From positions 186,001-250,000 of the forward strand of contig CP102405.1 in the NCBI GenBank assembly GCA_024628785.1: a stretch of 64,000 bases of DNA. The letters run 5' to 3'. The translations under genes and the position numbers were made by a program. Positions 54,906-63,998 of the stretch are shown here, piece after piece (the first letter of the stretch is position 1; each line of letters begins with the position of its first letter). The stretch is from Fusobacteria bacterium ZRK30 (lineage in GTDB: Bacteria > Fusobacteriota > Fusobacteriia > Fusobacteriales > Fusobacteriaceae). Under the pieces are notes generated by a model, which made no database searches, was not told the DNA's origin, and was given only the letters and a program-made list of their open reading frames with translations.

Positions 54906-54943
54906 AAAGGCTTAGATCCCAAAATTACAGGATTTAAGCCTTT
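54906..54943. terminator. Bidirectional terminator between transporter genes
   Basis: Fourteen-base arms (54906-54919 and 54930-54943) pairing with one G-U, core AAAGGCTTAGATCC, then a T-run on the plus strand and A-tract for the minus strand. Confidence 0.75.
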
Positions 54944-54979
54944 CTTTTTTTATCAGCTTATAGTATTATTCATGAATTT

Positions 54980-56269
54980 TTAAACAATGGTATCTACTTT
55001 TAATTCCTCTGAGTTTTCAATAGATTTTTCCATCCAGCCTTTCCCTTCAACTCTTCTTGCCACCATCATAGATGCCACGCAATCTCCAGTTGCATTTATC
55101 ATTGTAGCCATAGCATCTGTAAGAATCCCTATTGTTACAATAATAGGGATAACTTCTGGGTTAAATCCGTAGAAAGCAACAATGATAAGTGAACCCATCA
55201 TTCCTCCTCCCGGAATCCCGCTTATTACAACTCCAGACATTACCGATATGGCAATAGCAGTTGCCCATGTTCCTATTCCTGTGAATTCCATATTAAAGAT
55301 TCCAAATAAGAAAGCTATTTTCATCAACGTAGTCAATGCTGTCCCATCCATATGAATAGTTGCTCCAAGTGGAAGAGTTATACTGCTTATGTCTTCAGGG
55401 ACACCTATTTTTTTCCCACTTTCAAAGTTAGTAGGCAGGGTAGCCACTGAACTTTGAGTAGCCAGAGATGTTAATACTACAGGAAATATATTTTTATAAA
55501 ATAATTTCACTCCTTTTTTCCCGCCGGCATAATATGCATACCCTGTAAATGCTGTTAAAAAATAGATGATACAGATAGGATAAAACATCAAGATAGCTCT
55601 TGCATAAGCTCCTAATAAGTCAGCACCAAACTGACCTATTAATGCTGCAAAATAAGCTCCTAATCCAATCGGTGCATATAACATGATAATACTTATCATC
55701 TTCATAAAAACTTCACTGCACATATCCAACACATCTACCAGGGCACTTGTAGTAACGCCTTTCGCTTTATTTACCGAACTGACACAATAACCAAATGTCA
55801 TGGCAAATATTATGAGTGGAAGCATGGCATTCTTAGATAGAATTAAATTAAAGTCTCCAACTGTAAGAGCTTTTACCAATTGATCCAATAAATTAGCTTT
55901 TTCAGGTTGAACATATTCACCAAAATCCATTACCACACCCTGTGCCGGTGGATAGATTCTAACTATGATGATAATGATAATTGCAGCGAACATTCCTGTT
56001 ATACAAAAGATCCCTAAAACATTTCTGAGTATCTTTCCTAAACGCTGCATATTTGACATCTTAGCTATTGAACTTGCTAAACTAAAGAATACCAGTGGTA
56101 CTACTGCTGTAAACATTAAATTAAGAAAAATTTGACCAAAGGGTTTCAAGACTGTTGCTTTTTCCCCATAAATTAAACCAATAATACTTCCGGCTACGAT
56201 TCCCATTAACAAAAGAATCATAGGTTTATACGATTCCCAAATTCCATTTTTTTTCAGCTGCCCAGACAT
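54980..56269 (-). CDS. Sodium/proton:dicarboxylate or amino-acid symporter (DAACS family)
   Basis: 429 residues with the glutamate-transporter fold. FLNLMFTAVVPLVFFSLASSIA, the SQSSVATLPTNFE-type serine-rich hairpin (here TQSSVATLPTNF), LPLGATIHMDGTAL, SGIPGGGMMGSL and the substrate-binding NATGDCVASMM in helix 8 are present. It imports an acidic or small neutral amino acid or dicarboxylate with sodium. It lies just downstream of megL in the same direction (26 bases), so an amino acid that feeds that pathway is possible. Confidence 0.9.
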   Translation of the reverse strand: MSGQLKKNGIWESYKPMILLLMGIVAGSIIGLIYGEKATVLKPFGQIFLNLMFTAVVPLVFFSLASSIAKMSNMQRLGKILRNVLGIFCITGMFAAIIIIIIVRIYPPAQGVVMDFGEYVQPEKANLLDQLVKALTVGDFNLILSKNAMLPLIIFAMTFGYCVSSVNKAKGVTTSALVDVLDMCSEVFMKMISIIMLYAPIGLGAYFAALIGQFGADLLGAYARAILMFYPICIIYFLTAFTGYAYYAGGKKGVKLFYKNIFPVVLTSLATQSSVATLPTNFESGKKIGVPEDISSITLPLGATIHMDGTALTTLMKIAFLFGIFNMEFTGIGTWATAIAISVMSGVVISGIPGGGMMGSLIIVAFYGFNPEVIPIIVTIGILTDAMATMINATGDCVASMMVARRVEGKGWMEKSIENSEELKVDTIV

Positions 56270-56295
56270 AAATAACCCCCCCTAAATAATTTTAT

Positions 56296-57486
56296 TTATA
56301 TTTTTTCCAATCCCTGTTTTAAGTCATCTATAATATCATTTACACCTTCTAAGCCTACAGATATCCTAACTAATCCATCTGTAATCCCTGATGCTAGTCT
56401 TTCTTCCCTGGTATATGGAGAATGCGTCATAGATGCCGGATGCTGGATCAATGTTTCTGTATCTCCTAAACTTACTGCCAGAGTACATAATTCTAAGCTA
56501 TTCAATAATTTCTTTCCTGCTTCTATTCCACCCTTTACCTCAAAGGCCATTATTCCACCAAACCCGTTCATTTGCTCCTTTGCAATTTCATGTCCTTCAT
56601 GAGATTCAAGTCCTGGATAGTATACCTTCTCTACCATAGGATGAGCATCTAAAAACCTGGCTACCTCATATGCATTACTGCAGTGTCTTTCCATTCTTAG
56701 TTCTAAAGTCTTCATTCCTCTTATCATAAGAAAAGCGTCTTGGGGGCTAAGAACCGAACCTGTCATATCCTTTACACCAATTAATCTTATTTGAGTTACT
56801 GTTTCTAAATCTCCTGCTACAAATCCTGCTACTACGTCTCCATGACCGTTTAAATATTTAGTTGCTGAATGAACTACTAAATCAGCTCCTAATTTTATAG
56901 GATTTTGAAGGTATGGTGTTGCAAATGTGTTGTCTACCACTACCTTAGTTCCTTCATTTTTATGAGCTATCTCACAAACAGCTGTTATATCTACAACTTT
57001 TAAGTTAGGATTTGCCGGTGTCTCTAAATAAACTATTCTGGTATTAGGTTTCATAGCTTTTTTCACTGCTTCTAAATCAGAGGTATCAACAAATTCTACA
57101 TCGATTCCGAATTTAGTTAATCCATGACTTAATAAAGCGTATGTACACCCGTATAAAGTTTTGTCCGCTAATAAATGATCCCCGGCTTTAAGTAATGTCC
57201 ACATAGTCGATGAGATAGCTCCCATTCCTGAACTAGTTGCTAACGCCGCTTCTGCTCCCTCTAATAATGCTAATTTTCCCTCTACAACACTTGATGTAGG
57301 GTTTCCTAATCTCGAATAAATATATCCTGCTTCTTCTAAAGCAAACCTTTTTCCACCTTGTTCTGCAGTGTCAAATACAAATGTAGAACTTTGATATATT
57401 GGTGTAGTTAATGTTCCAAATGGATTTTTTTCTGCTCCCCCATGTATCGCCTTTGTTCCAAACCCTTTTTCTTGAATCCCCTTCAT
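56296..57486 (-). CDS. megL: L-methionine gamma-lyase
   Basis: 396-residue Cys/Met-metabolism PLP enzyme, splitting methionine into methanethiol, ammonia and 2-oxobutyrate. SSGMGAISSTMW, YGCTYALL (the tyrosine and cysteine specific to methionine gamma-lyases), VDNTFATPYLQNP and SATKYLNGHGDVVAG with the PLP-binding lysine are visible; LAVSLGDTETLIQHPASMTHS follows. The cysteine in YGCTY separates it from cystathionine lyases, which usually carry glycine or proline there. First ribosome site AGGAGG. It follows the malY-like gene by about 50 bases. Confidence 0.92.
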   Translation of the reverse strand: MKGIQEKGFGTKAIHGGAEKNPFGTLTTPIYQSSTFVFDTAEQGGKRFALEEAGYIYSRLGNPTSSVVEGKLALLEGAEAALATSSGMGAISSTMWTLLKAGDHLLADKTLYGCTYALLSHGLTKFGIDVEFVDTSDLEAVKKAMKPNTRIVYLETPANPNLKVVDITAVCEIAHKNEGTKVVVDNTFATPYLQNPIKLGADLVVHSATKYLNGHGDVVAGFVAGDLETVTQIRLIGVKDMTGSVLSPQDAFLMIRGMKTLELRMERHCSNAYEVARFLDAHPMVEKVYYPGLESHEGHEIAKEQMNGFGGIMAFEVKGGIEAGKKLLNSLELCTLAVSLGDTETLIQHPASMTHSPYTREERLASGITDGLVRISVGLEGVNDIIDDLKQGLEKI

Positions 57487-57539
57487 TTTTCCTCCTTTAA
57501 ATCCCTAATAAATGTAACTTTTTATATCTCAACCATTGT

Positions 57540-58718
57540 TTATAGATGACTCAATGCTTTTTTTATTCTCTTTACTCCCTCTTCTAACATATATCTTGGA
57601 CACGCTACATTTATCCTTTCATAACCTTCCCCTTCTACTCCAAACCAATAACCATCATCTAGTGCTATCTTTCCTTTTTCCTGCATTAGTCTCGAAAGTT
57701 CATCTTTATTTAGACCATAGTCTGAAAAATCAAGCCAAACAAGATAAGTCGCCTCTGGTTTTCTTACCCTTACTCTTGGTATGTTTTTAGAAACATAATC
57801 TACCAAATAATCCATATTTCCATCTATATGCTCTACCAGTTGATCTGCCCACGAATGGCACCTTGTAAAAGCTGCTTCAACTGCAACAATTGCAAATGGA
57901 TTATTTCTTTTTATATCTAATATCCCAAGCTCTGTATCCACTATTTCTCTCTCATCCATTCTTGGAAAGTGTAAAAATGCTGCCTGAAGTCCTGCTAAAT
58001 TAAAAGTTTTGGCTGCAGAAAAACAAGTAATTGTAATGTCCTCTATCTCCTTTGAGATAGAAGACATTGGAGTATGTACATTCCCAGGCATTACAAGGTC
58101 TCTCCATATCTCATCTGAAATTATTCTTACATTATTTTCTAAACAGATCTTTCCTATCTTTTCAAGCTCATCTCTCTTCCAAGATCTTCCCACTGGATTA
58201 TGCGGGTTACAAAGAATAAAAAACTTTAAATCTGGATCCTTTGCTTTCTCCTCAAAATCTGTATAATTCATAGTATAGTATCCACTCTCATCTTTGATTA
58301 ATGAGTTTACCACAAGGTTTCTGTTATTCTTCTTTACTACATTTGTAAATGGATAGTATACAGGATTTTGTATCATTATTTTATCCGAGGGGTTCGTTAA
58401 TAGTCTTATCATAAGAGATATCCCCGGTACTACTCCTGGAGTATGAATGAGGTTTTTTGTCTCTATCTCCCAGGAAAATCTATCTTTACACCATCCCACA
58501 GCACTCCTATAGTAGGCATCCGGTCTATAAACATAACCAAAAATACCTTCTGAAGCTTTTTCTGCCATGGCCTTAGTTACCTCTGGAGCTGTTTTCAGGT
58601 CCATATCCGCTATCCACATAGGCCAAAGGTCATTTGAAACAAAATTTTTATCCATCTCTGACCATTTAGCAGAATGGTTGTTTTTTCTATCAATTTTTTC
58701 ATTAAAGTTATACTTCAT
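57540..58718 (-). CDS. MalY/PatB-type C-S lyase (cystathionine beta-lyase-like aminotransferase fold)
   Basis: 392-residue fold-type I PLP enzyme. WPMWIADMDLKTAPEV at the start, IFGYVYRPDAYY, TPGVVPGISLMIRLL, ILCNPHNPVGRSWKRDEL, ISDEIWRDLVMPG and SAAKTFNLAGLQ with the PLP lysine match MalY/PatB. These enzymes release H2S or thiols from cysteine, cystathionine or related compounds. The ATG at 58718 after GGAGGAG is used. It is the first gene of the run with megL, divergent from the MocR regulator, which probably controls it. Confidence 0.9.
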   Translation of the reverse strand: MKYNFNEKIDRKNNHSAKWSEMDKNFVSNDLWPMWIADMDLKTAPEVTKAMAEKASEGIFGYVYRPDAYYRSAVGWCKDRFSWEIETKNLIHTPGVVPGISLMIRLLTNPSDKIMIQNPVYYPFTNVVKKNNRNLVVNSLIKDESGYYTMNYTDFEEKAKDPDLKFFILCNPHNPVGRSWKRDELEKIGKICLENNVRIISDEIWRDLVMPGNVHTPMSSISKEIEDITITCFSAAKTFNLAGLQAAFLHFPRMDEREIVDTELGILDIKRNNPFAIVAVEAAFTRCHSWADQLVEHIDGNMDYLVDYVSKNIPRVRVRKPEATYLVWLDFSDYGLNKDELSRLMQEKGKIALDDGYWFGVEGEGYERINVACPRYMLEEGVKRIKKALSHL

Positions 58719-58738
58719 ATTAACTCCTCCACAACAAC

Positions 58739-58857
58739 TGTTATACACCATTTAATACTGTTATTGATTTTTTTGTATTATTGTCGTATATTTATAACAA
58801 GTATAGTATTCAAATTACACTTTGTCAATAAGATCTGGACAAAAGTGGTGTATAACA
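58739..58857. promoter_or_regulatory. Divergent control region with mirrored 12-base sites
   Basis: TGTTATACACCA (58739-58750) and its exact complement TGGTGTATAACA (58846-58857) stand near the starts of the two divergent genes, 95 bases apart. Each contains a TATAAC that could be a -10 box for the gene it faces, but neither has a good -35, as expected for activator-dependent promoters. The same 12-mer overlaps the rbs promoter -10, so part of the match may be core-promoter sequence. Confidence 0.5.
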
Positions 58858-58878
58858 CTTTTAAACAAAGGAGAATAA

Positions 58879-60309
58879 ATGAACATAAAAATAATTCTAA
58901 ATAAAGACACAGATATCTACAAACAAATCTATTTATATTTCAAGGAAGAAATATTGGTTGAAAGATTTAAAGTAAATGAAAAATTACCCTCAATACGACA
59001 GATTGCAAACAAACTGAAAATAAATAATATAACTGTTTTAAAAGCATATTCACTGTTAGAAACAGACGGTTATATCTACAAAGTGAAGGGAAGCGGATCT
59101 TTTGTTAAAAATATAAATTTAAACAATACCTGTACCCTGCAAAAACCAATCTTGGAAAATTTTAAAGGGGGGCAGATAAAAATAAATTCTAATATTAACT
59201 TTGCCAGCGCTACCCCTAATAAAGAGATATTTCCAACTAAGATATTTCAAAATATTATTTCCGATCTTTTTTTAGAAGATGCTCCGGATTTATTTATTTA
59301 TGAAGATTCACAGGGAAATTTAGCCTTAAGAAAAAACATTGCTAATCTACTAAAAAAAGAGATAAAAAATATATCTCATAGGGAAATTCAGATTATTAAC
59401 GGAGCACAACAGGGTTTAGATCTATTAAAAAAAGGAATAATAAAAAATAACTCTACCATTGTTTTGGGAAGTCCCACTTATTCTGGTGCAATCACTACTT
59501 TTTCCAATTTTTGTAAAATTAAAACTATACCTGTACAAGCAGACGGTTTTGATATGGAAGCATTAGAAGACCTCCTTAGATCAACAAAAATAGATTATAT
59601 ATATGTCATGACCAACTTTCAGAGTCCAACGGGATATAAATGGTCCAATGATAAAAAAACTAAACTATTAAACCTGGCTGAAGAATATAATTTTTATATC
59701 CTTGAAGATGATTGCTTATCTGAATTGTATTACCATGACATCTCTACTTCTTCTATAAAATCTATAGATTTTAACGATAAAGTTTTTTATATAAATACTT
59801 TTTCTAAAGTTATTATGCCTGGTCTCAGATTAGGATATTTGATCCCGCCTAAAAAATTTATTTCCAGCGTTATTAACTCCAAATTTATATCTGATATATC
59901 GTCTTGTAATCTATCTCAAAAATCATTAAATGTCTTTTTAGAAAATCATTATGAGGAACACCTGGCAAAAATAAGAAGTTTTTATAAAAAGAAATATGAG
60001 CTGGTAAAATCTCTTATTTTTAAATCAAAATTTTTAAAATTAGATTATCTTCCTGAAGGTGGTTTTTATTTCTGGGTTTCAATTGTAAATAACTTAAATT
60101 GTGATTTATTGTATATGAAATTTAAAGAACGAGGGGTCAATGTTCTGCCTGGGAATGTATTTTTTCATAAAAAAACTAGTTCCAATAAAATAAGAATTAG
60201 TTTTGCTGCTGTCAGTGAAGATGAGATAATATTGGGATTTAAAATTATAGAAGAAACTATCGACAAAATAATAAATGAAGGGGAGAATATCTATACTCCT
60301 TTAATTTAA
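58879..60309 (+). CDS. MocR-family regulator (GntR DNA-binding domain fused to aminotransferase domain)
   Basis: 476 residues. Residues 10-75 are a GntR winged helix (IYKQIYLYFKEEILVERFKVNEKLPSIRQIANKL, then DGYIYKVKGSGSFV). The rest is a class I aminotransferase fold with INGAQQGLDLL, TNFQSPTGYKW, LEDDCLSELYY and INTFSKVIMPGLRLGYL, where the lysine would bind PLP. Such proteins sense PLP or an amino compound and usually activate or repress a neighbouring divergent gene. Here the neighbours are two PLP-dependent C-S lyases, so sensing a sulfur amino acid or PLP adduct is a reasonable guess. Confidence 0.9.
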   Translation: MNIKIILNKDTDIYKQIYLYFKEEILVERFKVNEKLPSIRQIANKLKINNITVLKAYSLLETDGYIYKVKGSGSFVKNINLNNTCTLQKPILENFKGGQIKINSNINFASATPNKEIFPTKIFQNIISDLFLEDAPDLFIYEDSQGNLALRKNIANLLKKEIKNISHREIQIINGAQQGLDLLKKGIIKNNSTIVLGSPTYSGAITTFSNFCKIKTIPVQADGFDMEALEDLLRSTKIDYIYVMTNFQSPTGYKWSNDKKTKLLNLAEEYNFYILEDDCLSELYYHDISTSSIKSIDFNDKVFYINTFSKVIMPGLRLGYLIPPKKFISSVINSKFISDISSCNLSQKSLNVFLENHYEEHLAKIRSFYKKKYELVKSLIFKSKFLKLDYLPEGGFYFWVSIVNNLNCDLLYMKFKERGVNVLPGNVFFHKKTSSNKIRISFAAVSEDEIILGFKIIEETIDKIINEGENIYTPLI

Positions 60310-60391
60310 AATAATATTATACAGATAAAAAATTATGAATTTTCCTTTACCCTGTATTATAATTAAAGTAGTAATAATATAGGAGGTAACC

Positions 60392-61099
60392 ATGAAAATT
60401 ATATTTTCACCTGCAAAATCTATGGATTTTTCAAATTCCATAAAAGATCCCCTTAAAATAAATTTTACCGATAAAACAAATTTTCTTTTAGAACACTTAA
60501 AAACTCTGTCTCTGGATGAAATAACTAAGATAATGAAGGTTAAGGGAAATACCTTAGATCATGTAAAGGAGATCTATGAAAACTTCCAAGATGCCAATAC
60601 TAAAAAAGCCATAACCGCTTACAATGGAGTCTCATTTAAACAACTGGATTTAGTTGAGTACAGCGAGGAGGAGTTTGCATTTTTAGACACCCACCTCATC
60701 ATCCTTTCGGCTCTCTATGGGGTAATAGAACCTTCTAACCTTATAAAAGAATATAGACTGGATATGAATATGAAACTCCTAAAGGATCAGAATTTATATA
60801 AATTTTGGAAGAAAGAAGTGAATCAATATTTTAAAGAGGATGAATTTATCATAAACTTAGCTTCTAAAGAATTTTCTAAACTCATAGATAAACCCATGCT
60901 GACTATAGATTTCAAAGAAAAAAAAGAAGATCTCTATAAATCAGTCAGTGCTTATTCAAAAAAAGGAAGAGGTATGATGCTGAACTATATAATAAAAAAT
61001 AAGATTACTTCTATCGATGAGATCAAAGATTTTAATTTAGACGGGTATTCTTTAAATGATAAATTGTCCGATAAATTTAATTTGATTTTTACAAGATGA
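60392..61099 (+). CDS. yaaA: Peroxide stress protein YaaA
   Basis: 235 residues of the YaaA/DUF328 family. MKIIFSPAKSMDF, the KGN...AITAYNGVSFKQLDL block, HLIILSALYGVIEPSNLIKEYRLDM and INLASKEFSKLI are all conserved. In E. coli YaaA limits free iron and DNA damage during hydrogen peroxide stress. A good ribosome site (AGGAGG) and the following short genes suggest a small operon, though gaps of 50 bases leave this open. Confidence 0.95.
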   Translation: MKIIFSPAKSMDFSNSIKDPLKINFTDKTNFLLEHLKTLSLDEITKIMKVKGNTLDHVKEIYENFQDANTKKAITAYNGVSFKQLDLVEYSEEEFAFLDTHLIILSALYGVIEPSNLIKEYRLDMNMKLLKDQNLYKFWKKEVNQYFKEDEFIINLASKEFSKLIDKPMLTIDFKEKKEDLYKSVSAYSKKGRGMMLNYIIKNKITSIDEIKDFNLDGYSLNDKLSDKFNLIFTR

Positions 61100-61151
61100 T
61101 ATAAATTTCATGATATAATAGAGTATAAAATTAAAAAATCAGGAGGAATAT

Positions 61152-61442
61152 ATGTTTAAAGTAGAAGTTGGAAAGGGACCGCTTATGTTTATGTCCTACT
61201 CTAGAATAATGAAAGAGGTTACTAGAGAAGCTCAGGTTGAAGAGGTTAAAGATTCATACTATGCTATCTTATACGATTTTGGAATGCCCATTGGCTGCGG
61301 TAGGATGAAGATCGAAGATACTCTTTACATCATAGATAACATTAAAATATTTAAGGAGTTCAGTACTCAGGGACTTATCGAAGATATTTCGACTCAGCTC
61401 CTAAAAAAGGCAAAGTCCATTGGTCTTGAGGAGAAAAACTAA
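61152..61442 (+). CDS. Hypothetical protein, 96 residues, possibly GNAT-related
   Basis: A small soluble protein with strand-helix pattern. SYYAILYDFGMPIGCGRMKIEDTLYIIDNIKI followed by a helix (EDISTQLLKKAKSIG) vaguely recalls the core of N-acetyltransferases without an intact acetyl-CoA loop; this is weak. The ribosome site is CAGGAGGAAT. Its stop codon overlaps the start of the next gene (TAATG), so the two are translationally coupled. Confidence 0.6.
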   Translation: MFKVEVGKGPLMFMSYSRIMKEVTREAQVEEVKDSYYAILYDFGMPIGCGRMKIEDTLYIIDNIKIFKEFSTQGLIEDISTQLLKKAKSIGLEEKN

Positions 61443-61978
61443 TGAAAAAAATTATAACACTATTTTTTTTAACAACATGCTTAACCTTTGCCATTCCGAA
61501 TTTTGAAAGTTTAGGATGGGGATTTACTATAGATGCCATCAAAGGTTTCTATCCTGAGGTGGAAAGTGAGTTTACAACCAGCAATGAAGTCACAAAGTAT
61601 AACTACTATCCAAAAGATACAAATATGGGTAAGGTAGTTTTTTATCTAGTGGAGAACCAGCTTTATAAGATAGTAACGGTCTTTGATACAACTAAGGTCA
61701 GATCAGCTGATGTAGAAGGATTATTCAAAGATTATTCAGAAAAATGGGGTGAACCAAACTCCACTCCCTTTGAAGAAAACTACGATAATTTTTCTATCAG
61801 AGGAAATGAACATACCTGGATTGTAGGTTCTACCTACGTTTCATTTATTGGACAGGATTATTTTGACAACAACAACAACTTAACCGATTCGAAGTTAATG
61901 GTTGAGTACGGTCTGATCGACCCATCTAAAAGGAAAAAAGAATCATCTTTAAATAATTTGATTTTAGATAAAAAATAA
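61442..61978 (+). CDS. Hypothetical exported protein
   Basis: 178 residues beginning with a clear signal peptide (MKK, hydrophobic residues 4-16, cleavage probably after TFA). The mature part has GWGFTIDAIKGFYPEVESEF, LVENQLYKIVTVFD and YSEKWGEPNSTPFEE, a pattern seen in small periplasmic proteins that compare conformational or ligand states; I do not recognise the family. Starts inside the previous stop, with GAGGAG in that gene. Confidence 0.65.
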   Translation: MKKIITLFFLTTCLTFAIPNFESLGWGFTIDAIKGFYPEVESEFTTSNEVTKYNYYPKDTNMGKVVFYLVENQLYKIVTVFDTTKVRSADVEGLFKDYSEKWGEPNSTPFEENYDNFSIRGNEHTWIVGSTYVSFIGQDYFDNNNNLTDSKLMVEYGLIDPSKRKKESSLNNLILDKK

Positions 61979-61998
61979 ACAGATCATGGGGGGAGAAA

Positions 61999-63501
61999 AT
62001 GAAATATCAAGAAGCACTGGATTATGTAATCAATAAGTTAGAGGAACTAAGTAATTATGACTATGCATCATCAATTATTTACTGGGATTTAGAAACTGGA
62101 GCACCTAAGGAAGGGATCAGGAAAGCTTCTAAAGTTTTAGGTTTTTACAGTGGTGAATCTCATAAAATTTTAACTGATCACAAATTCAATAAAAATTTAG
62201 ATCTTTTACTAGAAAATTTAGATCTTTTAGATGCCATCCATATAAAAATTATTATTGAAACTAAAAAAGATATTGAAAATATAAAAAAAATACCTCTAAA
62301 TGAGTATAAAGAGTATAGTGAACTTCTATCTAAGGCCCAGCCCATATGGGCTGAAGCACGAGAGAAAAATGATTTTTCATTATTTTTACCCTACTTAAAG
62401 AAGATCATCCAATATAAACAAAAATATGTAAACTATAAAGGGTATAAAGAGCATCCCTATGATGCTGTTCTAGATGACTATGAGCCTGGAATAACTGTTA
62501 AGCAGCTGGATGTGTTTTTTGAAAATTTAAAGGATAAACTTGTTCCCCTCATCTTAAAGATCAACCAAAAGAAAGATTTTATCTCTAATGATCTTTTAAA
62601 ATTGGATTATTCTATCGAAAAACAAAAAGAATTTTCTATATTTATAGCAAAATATCTTGGATTTGATTTCGAAAGAGGTTTATTGAAAGAAAGTGCACAT
62701 CCATTTTCTATGGGACTCAACAAATATGACGTGAGAATGACTACCAGATATTTCTTAGATGATTTACAGCCATCTCTTTTTGGAACTATCCACGAATCAG
62801 GTCACTCACTCTACGAGCAAAACATAGGGGAGGACATCTGGGAAACCAGATTAGGCGGTGGAAATTCCATGGGTATCCATGAATCACAGTCTAGATTATA
62901 TGAAAATTTAATTGCCAGAAGTTTGGAATTTTGGATCCCGATCTACCCACAATTACAGGAGGCTTTCCCTGAAAATTTAAAAGGTGTTACTTTAGAAGAA
63001 TTTTATAAAGCCATCAATAAGAGCCAGTCGGACCTGATTAGAGTTGAAGCCGATGAACTGACTTATTCATTACATATTATCCTCAGATATGAGATTGAAA
63101 AGGAACTTATTGAAGGGAAGATTGCCCCTGAGGAGCTGCCTAAAATTTGGAATGAGAGAATGAAAAAATATCTGGGAGTAACCCCTCCTAACGATTCTGA
63201 TGGTGTTCTGCAGGACGTCCATTGGGCTGCCGGGTTATTTGGATATTTCCCATCTTACGCTCTGGGAAGTGCCAATGCTTCTCAAATAATGAACACAATG
63301 AGAGATAAATTAGATGTAGATACACTCTTAAAAGAAGGAAAGTTAGAAAAAATTAAAGAATATTTAGGAGAAAATATCCATAAATACGGAAAATTAAAAG
63401 ATCCCAATGAAATTATGGAGATTGCCACTGGAGAGACTCCTAATTCAAAATATTATGTAGACTATTTAATCGAAAAATACAGTAACTTATACGAAGTATA
63501 G
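61999..63501 (+). CDS. M32 family metallocarboxypeptidase
   Basis: 500-residue thermostable-carboxypeptidase-1-type zinc enzyme that trims C-terminal residues from peptides in the cytoplasm. TIHESGHSLYEQ is the HExxH zinc site near residue 262; GIHESQSRLYENLI is the family-specific second motif holding the third ligand; HPFSMGLNKYDVRMTTRY and the C-terminal DVHWAAGLFGYFPSYALG complete the pattern. Strong ribosome site (GGGGGGAG). It ends at a bidirectional terminator. Confidence 0.95.
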   Translation: MKYQEALDYVINKLEELSNYDYASSIIYWDLETGAPKEGIRKASKVLGFYSGESHKILTDHKFNKNLDLLLENLDLLDAIHIKIIIETKKDIENIKKIPLNEYKEYSELLSKAQPIWAEAREKNDFSLFLPYLKKIIQYKQKYVNYKGYKEHPYDAVLDDYEPGITVKQLDVFFENLKDKLVPLILKINQKKDFISNDLLKLDYSIEKQKEFSIFIAKYLGFDFERGLLKESAHPFSMGLNKYDVRMTTRYFLDDLQPSLFGTIHESGHSLYEQNIGEDIWETRLGGGNSMGIHESQSRLYENLIARSLEFWIPIYPQLQEAFPENLKGVTLEEFYKAINKSQSDLIRVEADELTYSLHIILRYEIEKELIEGKIAPEELPKIWNERMKKYLGVTPPNDSDGVLQDVHWAAGLFGYFPSYALGSANASQIMNTMRDKLDVDTLLKEGKLEKIKEYLGENIHKYGKLKDPNEIMEIATGETPNSKYYVDYLIEKYSNLYEV

Positions 63502-63504
63502 ACT

Positions 63505-63537
63505 AAAAAAAGAGCGATAAAATCGCTCTTTTTTTTT
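63505..63537. terminator. Bidirectional terminator between the carboxypeptidase and hcp
   Basis: AGAGCGAT/ATCGCTCT (63511-63518 and 63522-63529) with a three-base loop, continued by A-tract and T-tract on either side. Confidence 0.85.
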
Positions 63538-63554
63538 ATGCTGTTAAGCAAGGT

Positions 63555-63998
63555 CTACTCACCCATAAATAATTTGATATCATCCTCGACACTTCCGATT
63601 CCTGCTATTCCAAAGTTTTTAACTAATACATCTGCAACTGTTGGAGATAAGAATCCTGGTAATGTTGGTCCTAAGTGGATATTCTTCACACCTAATGATA
63701 ATAGAGCTAATAATACAATTACTGCTTTTTGCTCATACCATGCAATATTATATGCAATCGGCAATTCATTTACATCTTCTAACTCAAACACTTCCTTTAA
63801 TTTAAGAGCTATAAGAGCTAAAGAATAAGAGTCATTGCATTGTCCTGCATCTAATACTCTAGGAATCCCACCGATATCCCCTAATGCTAATTTGTTGTAT
63901 CTATATTTTGCACAACCTGCTGTCAAGATCACTGTATCCTTTGGTAAATTATCTGCAAACTTTGTATAATAATCTCTTGATTTCATCCTTCCGTCACA
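63555..63998 (-). CDS. hcp: Hybrid cluster protein (hydroxylamine reductase), C-terminal part, cut by window end
   Basis: The last 148 codons of a gene whose frame runs out of the window. The visible start [62 protein letters not shown] and [14 protein letters not shown] are the hybrid-cluster ligands and conserved tail of Hcp. The two cysteines (GCAKYR and GQCNDS) and the glutamate further upstream in the family bind the Fe-S-O cluster. Hcp reduces nitric oxide or hydroxylamine under anaerobic nitrosative stress. The ATG at 63986 is internal, not the start. Confidence 0.93.
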   Translation of the reverse strand, partial: CDGRMKSRDYYTKFADNLPKDTVILTAGCAKYRYNKLALGDIGGIPRVLDAGQCNDSYSLALIALKLKEVFELEDVNELPIAYNIAWYEQKAVIVLLALLSLGVKNIHLGPTLPGFLSPTVADVLVKNFGIAGIGSVEDDIKLFMGE

